Positions 1 through 7,641 of a DNA stretch of 41,748 bases are shown here, piece after piece. The DNA is from a virus, in the IMG/VR virus record IMGVR_UViG_3300038696_000127, positions 1-41,748 of that record. The stretch is one strand, 5' to 3'. The notes beneath the pieces are model-generated. The model saw nothing but the letters and a program-made list of their open reading frames with translations. It searched no databases and was not told the origin of the DNA. Position numbers and translations under genes: made by a program. Within the stretch, counting starts at the first letter, position 1. Every line of letters starts with the position of its first letter.

Positions 1-50
1 GCCGAACCTGTTTCCTAAGCGAAGGGGGAGACGCGGGCTGTTGGTCTGTT

Positions 51-554
51 ATGCTTGATTCCATGCAGCTTCCCCTTTCGCTCGCAATATTGGCCCTGAT
101 TGGCGTGATTGTTGGCCTTTCTTGGCTATTTGTCCGCAGTGAGGCACGATCTGCCGCCGCTCACGCGGAGATGATGCGTGTCTCTAAGGAGTATGCAGAC
201 CAAGCGCTCAAGATGGCCGCTGATACGGCCAGGAACCAGCCGAAGTACGCGGACAAGATGCTGGATTCTCTTGCCCGCGGTATCGGGGACGTAACACGGG
301 GGACGGCTGAGGCGATGCAGGCGATCTACGGGCCGGTACGCATCGAAGAACGGCAGCAGACCGCGGAGTACGACGACTTGCCTACCCCCTGGTACACGAA
401 GGAAGGCGCGATGGACTTCACCGACCCGACCGACGAGTACCTGGTGAGCGATCCCACCGAGTACCCCGAAGGTGGCGGCGGCATGGACGGCAGCTTGATC
501 AGCGATGGCGACGACGAACCGTTCGGCGTCCCCGGCCTGAAGGTGAATGGCTGA
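51..554 (+). CDS. N-terminally membrane-anchored protein, first gene of the late arm
   Basis: This is a 167-aa protein with one hydrophobic segment at about residues 7-27, followed by a charged, probably helical region (30-100) and an acidic, Gly-rich C-terminal part. The seen layout suggests a membrane anchor with a long soluble domain. I do not recognise the family. It is the first gene of the rightward virion block, and its stop overlaps the next gene by 8 nt, so it is co-translated with the genes leading to terminase. A second in-frame ATG lies at 63. No clear Shine-Dalgarno sequence precedes either start, so the start is uncertain. Confidence 0.7.
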   Translation: MLDSMQLPLSLAILALIGVIVGLSWLFVRSEARSAAAHAEMMRVSKEYADQALKMAADTARNQPKYADKMLDSLARGIGDVTRGTAEAMQAIYGPVRIEERQQTAEYDDLPTPWYTKEGAMDFTDPTDEYLVSDPTEYPEGGGGMDGSLISDGDDEPFGVPGLKVNG

Positions 555-972
555 GATGCCCAGCAACGTCGATGCCGATGGCAAGAAGGGTCAGCGCGCC
601 CGCAACGTTGACGAGAACGGTAAACCCCTCACGCGCAGTGGATCGTCTGGTGCGGCGACCAAGGTGCAGCACATGCCATCGCGCCTGTGGGACGACATCG
701 CGCCAGACGTGCAGCACCTCACCGACGTCGCTGGAAGGATCTCGCACAGCCAGGTCGGCGCGGCAGGCCAAATGGTCGCCACTCTCAACGTGCCGCTGGA
801 ATACGCGCACGACCTACTCGACGTGCACATGAAGGCTCGCGACGGCATGGTGTACATGCGGATGTACTACGTGTCGCTGGAGGACTACATGGGGTCGGTG
901 GACGCGGACGACGCGGACGCGGACGACGCGGACGACGCGGATCAGTGGGAGGAAGCCGATGACGATGGATGA
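547..972 (+). CDS. Hypothetical protein with acidic repeat tail
   Basis: This 141-aa protein has an N-terminal half rich in Lys/Arg and Ser, a central part around residues 40-110 that looks folded (LWDDIAPDVQHLTDVAG), and a C-terminal acidic run built of DAD/DDA units encoded by GACGCG repeats. I see no known family. ATG 547 overlaps the preceding stop by 8 nt; ATG 556, just after that stop, is a possible alternative. The tight overlap with both neighbours places it in the terminase-leading operon. Confidence 0.7.
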   Translation: MAEMPSNVDADGKKGQRARNVDENGKPLTRSGSSGAATKVQHMPSRLWDDIAPDVQHLTDVAGRISHSQVGAAGQMVATLNVPLEYAHDLLDVHMKARDGMVYMRMYYVSLEDYMGSVDADDADADDADDADQWEEADDDG

Positions 973-1168
973 CATCTACCTGGCGACCAGCGTGAGCATC
1001 ATCGAGTCGGGCGTGCGCTCTCGCGACTCACAGATTCCTTCCACGGTGACCGACAACGTGATCACCTACAACTGTGGGTGCGAGTCGCGCAACGAGCGCC
1101 TGTGGCTGTGCCTGTTTCATCAGGGCATGGAAGCCGGGATCGATCGGGAGAGAGAGACGCGTGGCTGA
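959..1168 (+). CDS. Small Cys-containing hypothetical protein
   Basis: This 69-aa protein ends with the pattern NCGCESRNERLWLCLFHQGME, in which three Cys and one His could bind a metal. Small phage proteins of this CGC...LC..H..GME type recur in actinobacteriophage genomes and have no known function. A good Shine-Dalgarno sequence (GGAGGAAG) precedes the ATG. The gene overlaps both neighbours (14 nt upstream, 8 nt downstream), which supports translation as part of the operon. Confidence 0.7.
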   Translation: MTMDDIYLATSVSIIESGVRSRDSQIPSTVTDNVITYNCGCESRNERLWLCLFHQGMEAGIDRERETRG

Positions 1169-1643
1169 CCGCAAGCTGTCGATGGGTGACCTTGCCGCGG
1201 CCGTCGTGGCGCAAGACGAGGAGCTGCGCGGTTCGCTGAAAGGTCTGGTGAACGACATGATCAAGCACATGCGGTACACGATGCGCTACGGCGAACCCTC
1301 AGCGAAGACGGCACTGTCGAAGCAGATCATCCCGCAGCTCCTCACGGCGATCAACAAGGTGGACGAGGACGAGGGCGAGAAGGAAGAGAAGGCCGCGTAC
1401 GACCGGATGATGGCGACACTCCGAGGCGACATGCCCGACGTCCGTCCTGACCCCCCGGCCAGTGACGCCACCGAAGACATACCAGAGGCCCTTCCTACAG
1501 AGAGCATCGTCGCGCAGCCTCCCTCTCCCCCGGCACGTAAGAAGGCCGCGAAGAAAGCCCCCGCAAAGAAGGCACCTACGCGCAAGATCCCGGCGAAGAA
1601 AGCCCCCGCGAAGAAGGCTCTGGCGAAACGACCGGCGCGATGA
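1161..1643 (+). CDS. Probable terminase small subunit with basic tail
   Basis: The gene encodes 160 aa starting at GTG 1161, preceded by a GGGAGAGAGAGA purine run. Its position directly before the large terminase, with an ATGA overlap, its size and its helical N-terminal half (residues 1-80) fit a DNA-recognising terminase small subunit. This is inferred from context, as I cannot see a diagnostic motif. From about residue 115 the protein becomes a Lys/Ala/Pro tail of KKAPAKKAP type, similar to histone H1 or mycobacterial HupB tails, which would bind DNA non-specifically. The open frame extends upstream to 1074, but the GTG start avoids a long overlap with the previous gene. Confidence 0.6.
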   Translation: MADRKLSMGDLAAAVVAQDEELRGSLKGLVNDMIKHMRYTMRYGEPSAKTALSKQIIPQLLTAINKVDEDEGEKEEKAAYDRMMATLRGDMPDVRPDPPASDATEDIPEALPTESIVAQPPSPPARKKAAKKAPAKKAPTRKIPAKKAPAKKALAKRPAR

Positions 1644-3427
1644 CGCTGATGACCGACGACGACTGGAACGCGGCGCAGCTTCTCACCGACGAGTTCGAAT
1701 ACATCCCGGCACCGCACGGCATCGTTCGCTTGCTGCCCCTGCTGGAGGAACTGAAGATCCTCACGAAAGACCGCACGACGGCGCGGCTCGGGGACGTGAT
1801 GAACTACGCGCAGCGGGACTTCATCACCGAGGTCGAGCACCAGATCAACGAACAGGGGTCGGTGCGTATCATCGTGCTGAAGGCGCGCCAGCTCGGAATC
1901 TCCACGATCATCGAAGGCATCATCTTCTGCCTGTCGGTGATGTACCGCTCATATCAGTCCCTCATTATCAGCCATGAAGCTGAGTCGTCAGAACACATCC
2001 TCACGATGACGAAGCGTTATTGGAACACTTACCCATTCAAGAGGTTTCACGATGAACAGTACAACGGTCGAAAGCAGTTGGCTTGGTCCGACCTACAAAG
2101 CAACATTGTTATCGCGACAGCCAAGAACACCGGCGCAGGTCGCTCTAAGACACTACATGCACTACATGGATCGGAGGTGGCGTTCTGGGATCAACCCGAG
2201 GAACTCATCACTGGACTTCGGCAAGCTATTCCATCACAGGGTGTCACGCTCATTTTCTACGAATCAACCGCGAATGGCGTGGGTAACTTCTTCCATAAAA
2301 CGTGGGAGGAGGCGGCTGCTGGTCGATCGGAGTTCGCTCCCAAGTTCTATCCGTGGCATCGGCACCCCGAGTACACCGCGTCGTACATCCCGCGTCTGAG
2401 CCAGTCGAGGTTCATGGATCTGGAAACCCTGTCGGCGGAGGAGAAGGCGCTGCTGTCGATGGGTGTGACCGAGGCGCGTCTGATCTGGCGACGGTACGCG
2501 ATCGCGGAGCTGTGCCAGGGCGATCTCGACAAGTTCCACCAGGAGTACCCGACGACGCCGCACGAGGCGTTCCTGAGCACGGGGCGCAACGTGTTCAGCA
2601 TCAACAACCTGCTGGATCACTACCGGCCGATGCGGCCGCGTGTCGGCTACCTGAAGCGGCGGGGGCACAAGGTCGAGTTCAAGGACAACCCTGACGGCCC
2701 GCTGAACATCTACCGCTTCCCGTCGTCGGACCAGAACTGGGGGATCTACCAGATCGGCGCGGACCCGACGCACACGATCTCGGGCGACAAGGCGTGCGCG
2801 CAAGTACTCAACCGTCGCACGTTGGAACAGGCCGCGGTGCTGTCCGAGCACTATGATCCGATCGAGTTCGGCAAGCAACTGTTCCTGCTCGGGGACTACT
2901 ACAACACCGCGACGATCGCACCGGAGAAGGAAGGGCCGGGGTACGCGACGGTCGGGCATCTGATGGGTGCCGGGTACCCGATGGTGTGGGAGTCGCAGAA
3001 GGTCGACAAGACGCCAGGCAAGGTGCAAGCGGACGTGTTCGGGTGGGGTACGAACAAGGCAACGAAGGCGATGGCGATGGGCTATCTGGTCAACGCGCTC
3101 GCGCAGCCGTTGCAACGGGTGGGCGAGACGACGTACGGGTTGCTGATCCACGACGAGGAGACGTTCGCTGAGATGAAGGACTACGTGTCCGACGAGAAGG
3201 GCGGGTTCTGTAACGGCGAGGGGTCGCTGTTCGATGACCGCGTGATGGCGTTGGGCATCGCTCTCGCCACGCACTACATTGACCCACCGGTACCGGCGTA
3301 CACAACAAGTTCGACAGTGGAGGTCGCGAAGGAAGTCCGCGATCACATTGACGAGTCTGGACCTACAGAGGTTACAGACGACATGGAAGAAGCAATCAAC
3401 GCACCCTGGGAGGAGTGGGGACAATGA
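1640..3427 (+). CDS. terL: Terminase large subunit
   Basis: This 595-aa protein is the ATP-driven DNA packaging motor and headful or site nuclease acting at the portal. Seen motifs are a Walker A variant KARQLGIST at residues 81-89, a Walker B-type region HGSEVAFWD at 176-184, a coupling-motif-like STANG at 209-213, and an RNase H-type nuclease domain with acidic residues D375 (GADPTHT), E429 (APEKEGPG) and D532/D533 (FDDRVMALGIAL). Length and domain order are normal for TerL. The start overlaps the upstream stop as ATGA, and its own stop overlaps the next ATG, so the packaging genes are translationally coupled. Confidence 0.95.
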   Translation: MTLMTDDDWNAAQLLTDEFEYIPAPHGIVRLLPLLEELKILTKDRTTARLGDVMNYAQRDFITEVEHQINEQGSVRIIVLKARQLGISTIIEGIIFCLSVMYRSYQSLIISHEAESSEHILTMTKRYWNTYPFKRFHDEQYNGRKQLAWSDLQSNIVIATAKNTGAGRSKTLHALHGSEVAFWDQPEELITGLRQAIPSQGVTLIFYESTANGVGNFFHKTWEEAAAGRSEFAPKFYPWHRHPEYTASYIPRLSQSRFMDLETLSAEEKALLSMGVTEARLIWRRYAIAELCQGDLDKFHQEYPTTPHEAFLSTGRNVFSINNLLDHYRPMRPRVGYLKRRGHKVEFKDNPDGPLNIYRFPSSDQNWGIYQIGADPTHTISGDKACAQVLNRRTLEQAAVLSEHYDPIEFGKQLFLLGDYYNTATIAPEKEGPGYATVGHLMGAGYPMVWESQKVDKTPGKVQADVFGWGTNKATKAMAMGYLVNALAQPLQRVGETTYGLLIHDEETFAEMKDYVSDEKGGFCNGEGSLFDDRVMALGIALATHYIDPPVPAYTTSSTVEVAKEVRDHIDESGPTEVTDDMEEAINAPWEEWGQ

Positions 3428-3834
3428 CAACAATCTACGGGTATCAGTGCCGCGAATGTGGGCAGGAGTACACGAGCGAGTTTCGGGGCGACGTGCTGAC
3501 GGTGGTGAGCGACGACCTCGAACTCGATGGCATGTTCGCCGAGTGCCACTGCGGTAATGGATCGATCAAGCGCAAGTATTCGATCAGCACGACCGCGATG
3601 ATGCACGAGCACATGAACGCGTCGACTGGCTCGCTGATCAGTTCGCCGTCGCAGTTCCGTCGCGAGCTACGTGAGATGTCTGATCGCGAGACGGAGCGCA
3701 CTGGTATCCCGTGCAGCTACGAGCCGATCGATCCTGAGGAGGCGCGTGCTCAGGTGGTCGCGTCCGATGGCGTAGGGCTCGACGCCACCAACCGCGTGCG
3801 TGTGAACGAGGGCAAACCACCGATCAGGTTGTAG
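3424..3834 (+). CDS. FmdB-like zinc-ribbon protein
   Basis: The gene encodes 136 aa from ATG 3424, which overlaps the terminase stop as ATGA. Cys9, Cys12, Cys41 and Cys43 in CRECG and CHCG form a likely zinc ribbon within the first 50 residues, like the FmdB-type ribbons found in many phage packaging operons. The rest is charged and helical. Lying between terminase and portal, it may assist packaging or DNA binding, but this role is inferred only from position. The 59 nt after its stop hold a G-rich repeat and the portal promoter. Confidence 0.75.
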   Translation: MTTIYGYQCRECGQEYTSEFRGDVLTVVSDDLELDGMFAECHCGNGSIKRKYSISTTAMMHEHMNASTGSLISSPSQFRRELREMSDRETERTGIPCSYEPIDPEEARAQVVASDGVGLDATNRVRVNEGKPPIRL

Positions 3835-3848
3835 GCGGTAAGCGCATC

Positions 3849-3876
3849 GGGGGTACCGGGGGGCGAAGCTCCCTGG
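3849..3876 (+). repeat. G-rich dispersed repeat, copy 1
   Basis: This intergenic G-rich element reads GGGGGTACC, then a G-run, then CGAAGCTCCC. Closely related copies lie at 23827-23852 and 29890-29915, all in the same orientation. It sits just after the zinc-ribbon gene and just before the portal promoter. Confidence 0.5.
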
Positions 3877-3879
3877 TGG

Positions 3880-3885
3880 TAGAGT
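3880..3885 (+). promoter_or_regulatory. -10 box (TAGAGT) of a probable leaderless portal promoter
   Basis: TAGAGT matches the actinobacterial TAnnnT -10 consensus and ends 8 nt before the portal ATG at 3894. No Shine-Dalgarno sequence lies in between. The arrangement matches those before the genes at 15831, 18145 and 19619. No convincing -35 is visible, which is common for TAnnnT promoters. Confidence 0.5.
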
Positions 3886-3893
3886 CCTCGCGC

Positions 3894-5720
3894 ATGAGCG
3901 ACTTGGGCGATATGGCTGCGGGGTTGGCAGGCGATGAGGTTCGTGGCGTGCTGGAGTCGGTGCCTGAGTCGGATGAGCTGAAGGAGGCTCAGCTTGCTCA
4001 GACGGTTCGTGAGTTGTTCTACAAGGCTCGTGATGCTCGGCGTCCGTTGGTGGGTCAGTGGAAGAAGAACTACCGCGTCCTCAACAACAAGACGTGGAGC
4101 CCGCGTGCGGAGCCGTGGATGCCTGCGCCGGAGATCAGCAACATCTGGCCGATCGTCGCGTCGATGGTGGCCTGGATGACGGATCAGCGTCCGACGACGC
4201 AGACGACTCCGATCATTCCGCCGTTCTCGACGGAAGCAGATTACTACGACCGCATTGCCGAGCACATGAACGCAGCATTGGCCGCGACGTTCCAAGGCAA
4301 CAATCTGGACGCTGAGATCGAGTCGATGTTGTGGGATGTGTGTACGTACCAGATCGGCTACCAGAAGACGACGTGGGAGCCGTGGCTGGCTGACGGCTAC
4401 GGGGACGCAGCGTTCCGGCGTGTCGATCCGTTCACGATGTACCCTGATCCTCTGGCGCGCTCTCCGAAGGATCTCGGCTACATCATCGAGGCGAAGACGA
4501 TGACGTTGGACGACGTGGACCGCGCGTTCCCTGGCGCGGTGGAGCGCGTGATGGCCGGTCAGACCGAGGACATCGATGAGTCTCCACACAGGATGGACAC
4601 GCACACATCCTCAACAGCACCACGCACCAACCTCGCTGCAATCTCTCCCTCAACGTACTCGCGCTTTGCACCATCGGAGCGAGCCAACAAACTGTCCGTC
4701 ACCGAAGATCCGGTGGTCGTGGTGCTGGAAGCGTGGATTCGCACGCACGAGACGATCACGCATGAGGACGACGATTCGATCCAAGAAGGCACGGCCCGCG
4801 TCATGGACCGTTGGAAGTGCGTGGTGACGTGTGGCAACACCGTGCTCATGAACGAGTACGCGGACGACATCTACGCATTCACGACACACCCGTACGACCG
4901 CATGGTGCTGTTCGAAACGGGCGAGTGGTACGGGCCGGGGCTGGTCGAGTTCCTGACGTCCCCGCAAGAATCGATCAACCGGATGCTCGCCAACATCGAG
5001 CAGAACATCATGTTGGTCGGCAACCCGATCTTCTACGAGGGACGCCGCGCCAACTCAGTCACGAAGTCGAACCGACCGGGCCAGCGAATCAAGGGAGCGA
5101 GTCGCGATGAAGTGGGCTGGCTGGAGCCGCCCACCCTGCACCCCGATCAGATCAACCTCATCCAGTATTACGAGTCCAAGATCGAGACCATCTCGGGCCT
5201 CAGCGCGATCGTGCGCGGCTTCTCGCCTGAGGGACGTAACTCCAGCGACGTCATGTCGTCAGTGCAGGACTCGGCGTTCGTGCGTGTGCGCGCAACCCTG
5301 CGCAACCTGGAGCGATGCCTGAAGGGTGTGACGCAGAAGCAGACGGCGCTGATCGCAGAGTTCTACACCGAGCCCCGCATGATCGCCACGGTCGGCGTGG
5401 ACGGCACGAAGACACGTCTGGCGCTCAGGTCGCGGAACTTCTACACGCTTCCGCCGACCGACGACGGCGAGCAAGACGGCACGCCGATGCGGTTCCAGAT
5501 CATGGCAGACGCTGGATCGGAACACCCGACCAGTCGCGGTGCGCGGCAGTCTCAGGCCGAGCGTCTGTTCGCGATGGGTGCGATCGATGAGATCGAAGTC
5601 CTCAAGGCAGAGAAGTGGCCGAACTACCGCGAGGTCGCATCACGCGTTCTTGAGGGCAAGGCCATGTCGGGCGAACTCGGGCAGGCACCGGGCAAGCGTC
5701 AAGCAACCAGATCCCAATAG
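3894..5720 (+). CDS. Portal protein
   Basis: This 608-aa protein would form the dodecameric portal ring through which DNA is packaged and ejected. Supporting features are its position after terminase, its length, and portal-like sequence in the second half: PQESINRMLANIEQN followed by an NPIFYE strand, an SGLSAIVRG segment, and a long helix (VRVRATLRNLERCLKGVTQ) resembling the portal stem/wing. ATG 3894 was chosen because an in-frame GTG at 3876 would lie upstream of the -10 box. I see no fused MuF domain. Confidence 0.85.
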   Translation: MSDLGDMAAGLAGDEVRGVLESVPESDELKEAQLAQTVRELFYKARDARRPLVGQWKKNYRVLNNKTWSPRAEPWMPAPEISNIWPIVASMVAWMTDQRPTTQTTPIIPPFSTEADYYDRIAEHMNAALAATFQGNNLDAEIESMLWDVCTYQIGYQKTTWEPWLADGYGDAAFRRVDPFTMYPDPLARSPKDLGYIIEAKTMTLDDVDRAFPGAVERVMAGQTEDIDESPHRMDTHTSSTAPRTNLAAISPSTYSRFAPSERANKLSVTEDPVVVVLEAWIRTHETITHEDDDSIQEGTARVMDRWKCVVTCGNTVLMNEYADDIYAFTTHPYDRMVLFETGEWYGPGLVEFLTSPQESINRMLANIEQNIMLVGNPIFYEGRRANSVTKSNRPGQRIKGASRDEVGWLEPPTLHPDQINLIQYYESKIETISGLSAIVRGFSPEGRNSSDVMSSVQDSAFVRVRATLRNLERCLKGVTQKQTALIAEFYTEPRMIATVGVDGTKTRLALRSRNFYTLPPTDDGEQDGTPMRFQIMADAGSEHPTSRGARQSQAERLFAMGAIDEIEVLKAEKWPNYREVASRVLEGKAMSGELGQAPGKRQATRSQ

Positions 5721-5729
5721 GAGCAACCC

Positions 5730-6011
5730 ATGATCACCGCCAACATCGAAACCCTTTCCACTACCGCCGAACTACTCGTGAGCGCGACCGGCGTCGGCAG
5801 CATCCCACGCACCGTTGTACTCACGGGCGGGAGCGCGGCGGACATCTTCATCGGCGGCGCTGACGTGGACGACACGGACGGCTACCCGGTCGGCACCACC
5901 ACGCTCACCCTCCTCCTCGGGCCAGGCGACGACCTGTACGCCGTCGCGGGCTCGGGCACCCCGACCATCAACATCCTGGTCACACGCGCCGACGCGACGC
6001 TGGCGGGCTGA
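5730..6011 (+). CDS. Small beta-rich hypothetical virion-type protein
   Basis: The protein is 93 aa, rich in Thr, Ala, Gly and Val, with alternating beta-strand patterns (TTAELLVSATG, TTTLTLLLGPGDDLYAVAG). A Shine-Dalgarno sequence (AGGAG) lies 5 nt before the ATG. Lying between portal and scaffold it is likely a small structural or head-decorating protein, although this is inferred from composition and place only. Confidence 0.65.
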   Translation: MITANIETLSTTAELLVSATGVGSIPRTVVLTGGSAADIFIGGADVDDTDGYPVGTTTLTLLLGPGDDLYAVAGSGTPTINILVTRADATLAG

Positions 6012-6013
6012 TC

Positions 6014-6694
6014 GTGGGGATCTCTCGATACGCGCGCGCCCTCGTGACGCAGCAGTCGGGCGGCGGCGGTGGTGGCGGGCCAAGACTCGGTGCGCTCACC
6101 GTGGGCACTCCGGTGTTCTACTCGGCAACGAACCATTTCATACCCGTGCCGACAGCCGAGGTGGGCGATGAAGTGTTCATCGTGGCCGGTCACCGCCAGA
6201 CGGGTGCTCCGCTCAATTTGACGGCCACCGGCTTCACTCGGGTCGCTCAGGTCGTTGGCGGGATCTCGTGCACGGCGGTTTTCCACCGCACCATCGACGG
6301 CTCCGAGGGTGCGAACTTCACCGTGACGGCAGGCAGATCCACGTTCGGGATGCAGACGACGATCCTGGTGTCAGGTGGGATCGGTGCGGGCACGATCGAC
6401 ACGGCGACGCGCTACGAAGCGTTTGTTACGTCGATTACCCCTCCCGCGTTGACATCGACGGCACCGAAGGGTGGGTTCACGCTGTTCTTCCATCACGGTG
6501 CCCAATCGTTCCTCACGACGCCGTTGCCTCAAGAGATCGAGCGCGACGAGGGCACGGCGAACGCCAACTACCGCCAGCTCATCAACTATCAGTTCGTCGG
6601 TGCCGACGCGACGAACAACATCCCGTTGGGCGACCTGACAATCAACGGAAATGGTGGCATTGCCAGCATCGTGTGGGCCGTTCCGATTCCGTAA
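6014..6694 (+). CDS. Beta-rich hypothetical protein with poly-Gly linker
   Basis: This 226-aa protein starts with GTG 6014, two nt after the preceding stop. A short basic N-terminus (ISRYARALVTQQS) is joined by a run of seven Gly to a Thr/Ala/Gly-rich domain of alternating strands (residues 30-226), as in phage structural or appendage domains with jelly-roll folds. The layout of a short attachment peptide, flexible linker and beta domain fits a capsid or tail accessory protein such as a head fibre. The family is not recognised. Confidence 0.65.
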   Translation: MGISRYARALVTQQSGGGGGGGPRLGALTVGTPVFYSATNHFIPVPTAEVGDEVFIVAGHRQTGAPLNLTATGFTRVAQVVGGISCTAVFHRTIDGSEGANFTVTAGRSTFGMQTTILVSGGIGAGTIDTATRYEAFVTSITPPALTSTAPKGGFTLFFHHGAQSFLTTPLPQEIERDEGTANANYRQLINYQFVGADATNNIPLGDLTINGNGGIASIVWAVPIP

Positions 6695-6739
6695 CCCATC
6701 CACTCACCCACTCACCCATCCCCATGAAGGAGACACGCA

Positions 6740-6916
6740 ATGAATCCCAACGACTACGACACCGAGACCTACCCCGACGAGCATCGCCCGAACCTCACGG
6801 CGACCGACCCGCGCGCGTCGGCTTCACCGACGAACGACTTTCACATCCACGGCAGCATCGATAACGAGTCGTGCTTCAACGCCGGAACCGGACAGTCCGA
6901 GCGCGCTCAGCACTAA
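6740..6916 (+). CDS. Small hypothetical protein (58 aa)
   Basis: The frame starts at ATG 6740, eight nt after a strong Shine-Dalgarno sequence (GAAGGAG), and ends at TAA 6914-6916. The product begins MNPNDYDTETYPDEHRP and is acidic and Asp/Thr/Pro-rich without predicted membrane segments. The strong ribosome site and a fit into the gap between two late genes support it. No function can be assigned. Confidence 0.6.
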   Translation: MNPNDYDTETYPDEHRPNLTATDPRASASPTNDFHIHGSIDNESCFNAGTGQSERAQH

Positions 6917-6922
6917 CCGTCA

Positions 6923-6935
6923 GGGGATTCTCCCC
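6923..6935 (+). terminator. Short hairpin after the 58-aa gene
   Basis: GGGGA pairs with TCCCC around a TTC loop, 7 nt after a stop codon and 20 nt before a TANNNT box. It is a weak terminator candidate without a U-tract. Confidence 0.3.
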
Positions 6936-6954
6936 CGAGACTCCCTGAACCGAC

Positions 6955-6960
6955 TACTAT
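6955..6960 (+). promoter_or_regulatory. -10 box (TACTAT) upstream of the 46-aa gene
   Basis: TACTAT fits TAnnnT and lies 41 nt before the ATG at 7002, which has its own Shine-Dalgarno sequence (GGAGG). It would restart transcription after the 6923-6935 hairpin toward the capsid genes. No -35 is evident. Confidence 0.35.
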
Positions 6961-7001
6961 TGCACGCGTAACACCCCATCATCCCAACACGGAGGCATCA
7001 C

Positions 7002-7142
7002 ATGGACAAGAACATCAAGTCGAAGACCGGCAAGGCTCCGGTCGAGAAGGTCGGCCACACCTACTCGGGCAAGTTCGGCAGCGAGCCGATGGCGAAGGAG
7101 CGCGGCCGCAGCCAGACTCCTTCCGAGCAGACCTTCAAGTAA
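7002..7142 (+). CDS. Small basic hypothetical protein (46 aa)
   Basis: The frame runs from ATG 7002 to TAA 7140-7142, with a GGAGG ribosome site 6 nt upstream. The product begins MDKNIKSKTGKAPVEK, is rich in Lys, Gly and Ser, and ends SEQTFK. Its size, charge and position just before the capsid genes suggest a small virion or assembly factor, but nothing in the sequence proves that. The stop lies inside a direct-repeat array. Confidence 0.6.
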   Translation: MDKNIKSKTGKAPVEKVGHTYSGKFGSEPMAKERGRSQTPSEQTFK

Positions 7143-7190
7143 GTCTTCAAGTAAGTCTTCAAGCACATCCTTGAAGCACATCCTTGAAGC
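7132..7190 (+). repeat. TTCAAGTAAGTC direct repeats with CTTCAAG/CTTGAAG hairpin
   Basis: The end of the 46-aa gene continues into tandem TTCAAGTAAGTC units, then CTTCAAGCACATC, then two CTTGAAGCACATC-like units. CTTCAAG at 7157-7163 pairs perfectly with CTTGAAG at 7170-7176 around CACATC, so the array can fold. It may be a processing or attenuation site between small genes. Confidence 0.5.
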
Positions 7191-7228
7191 AATCCATCAT
7201 CCATCCCATCAGCTAAGGCAGGTACGCA

Positions 7229-7570
7229 ATGGCCGTCAGAGGCACCAACACCATGCAGGAAGCGCTTCAGCGCCTCTTGACCGACGTGGCACAGATGAAG
7301 ACTCTCGCGGACAGTGACCTGCCTTGGCTGGTGGAGCTGGAATCGATGGTCCTCAACAAGATCAAGCAGCCAGTTCAGGCTATGCAGCAGCAGGGCGGTC
7401 CGCTCGCTCAGCCACAGGGGCCACCTCCCGGCATGGGTGGCATGGGCGGGCCGTCACCGGCAGGCGCACCGATGGGCGGCGGAATGTCCGCGGGCCCGCA
7501 GATGCCCAACCCCGACGAGCTTCAGCGCCTTCTCGGTGCCGGTGGTCCTGGCGGGCTACCACCGGGCTGA
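7229..7570 (+). CDS. Pro/Gly/Met-rich hypothetical protein before scaffold
   Basis: This 113-aa protein has a helical N-terminal half (residues 1-55, LVELESMVLNKIKQPVQAMQQQ) and a low-complexity C-terminal half of Gly, Pro and Met (GGMGGPSPAGAPMGGG) ending in a short helix. A GGCAGG ribosome site precedes the ATG. Proteins with this layout are common directly upstream of scaffold genes in podovirus-like head operons, and a head-assembly role is likely but unproven. Confidence 0.65.
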   Translation: MAVRGTNTMQEALQRLLTDVAQMKTLADSDLPWLVELESMVLNKIKQPVQAMQQQGGPLAQPQGPPPGMGGMGGPSPAGAPMGGGMSAGPQMPNPDELQRLLGAGGPGGLPPG

Positions 7571-7641
7571 CCGCGCACCCGCGCATCCGCGCATCCATTC
7601 CCCGCACACAACCGGCTTCCCCAGCACGATAGGACTACAGC

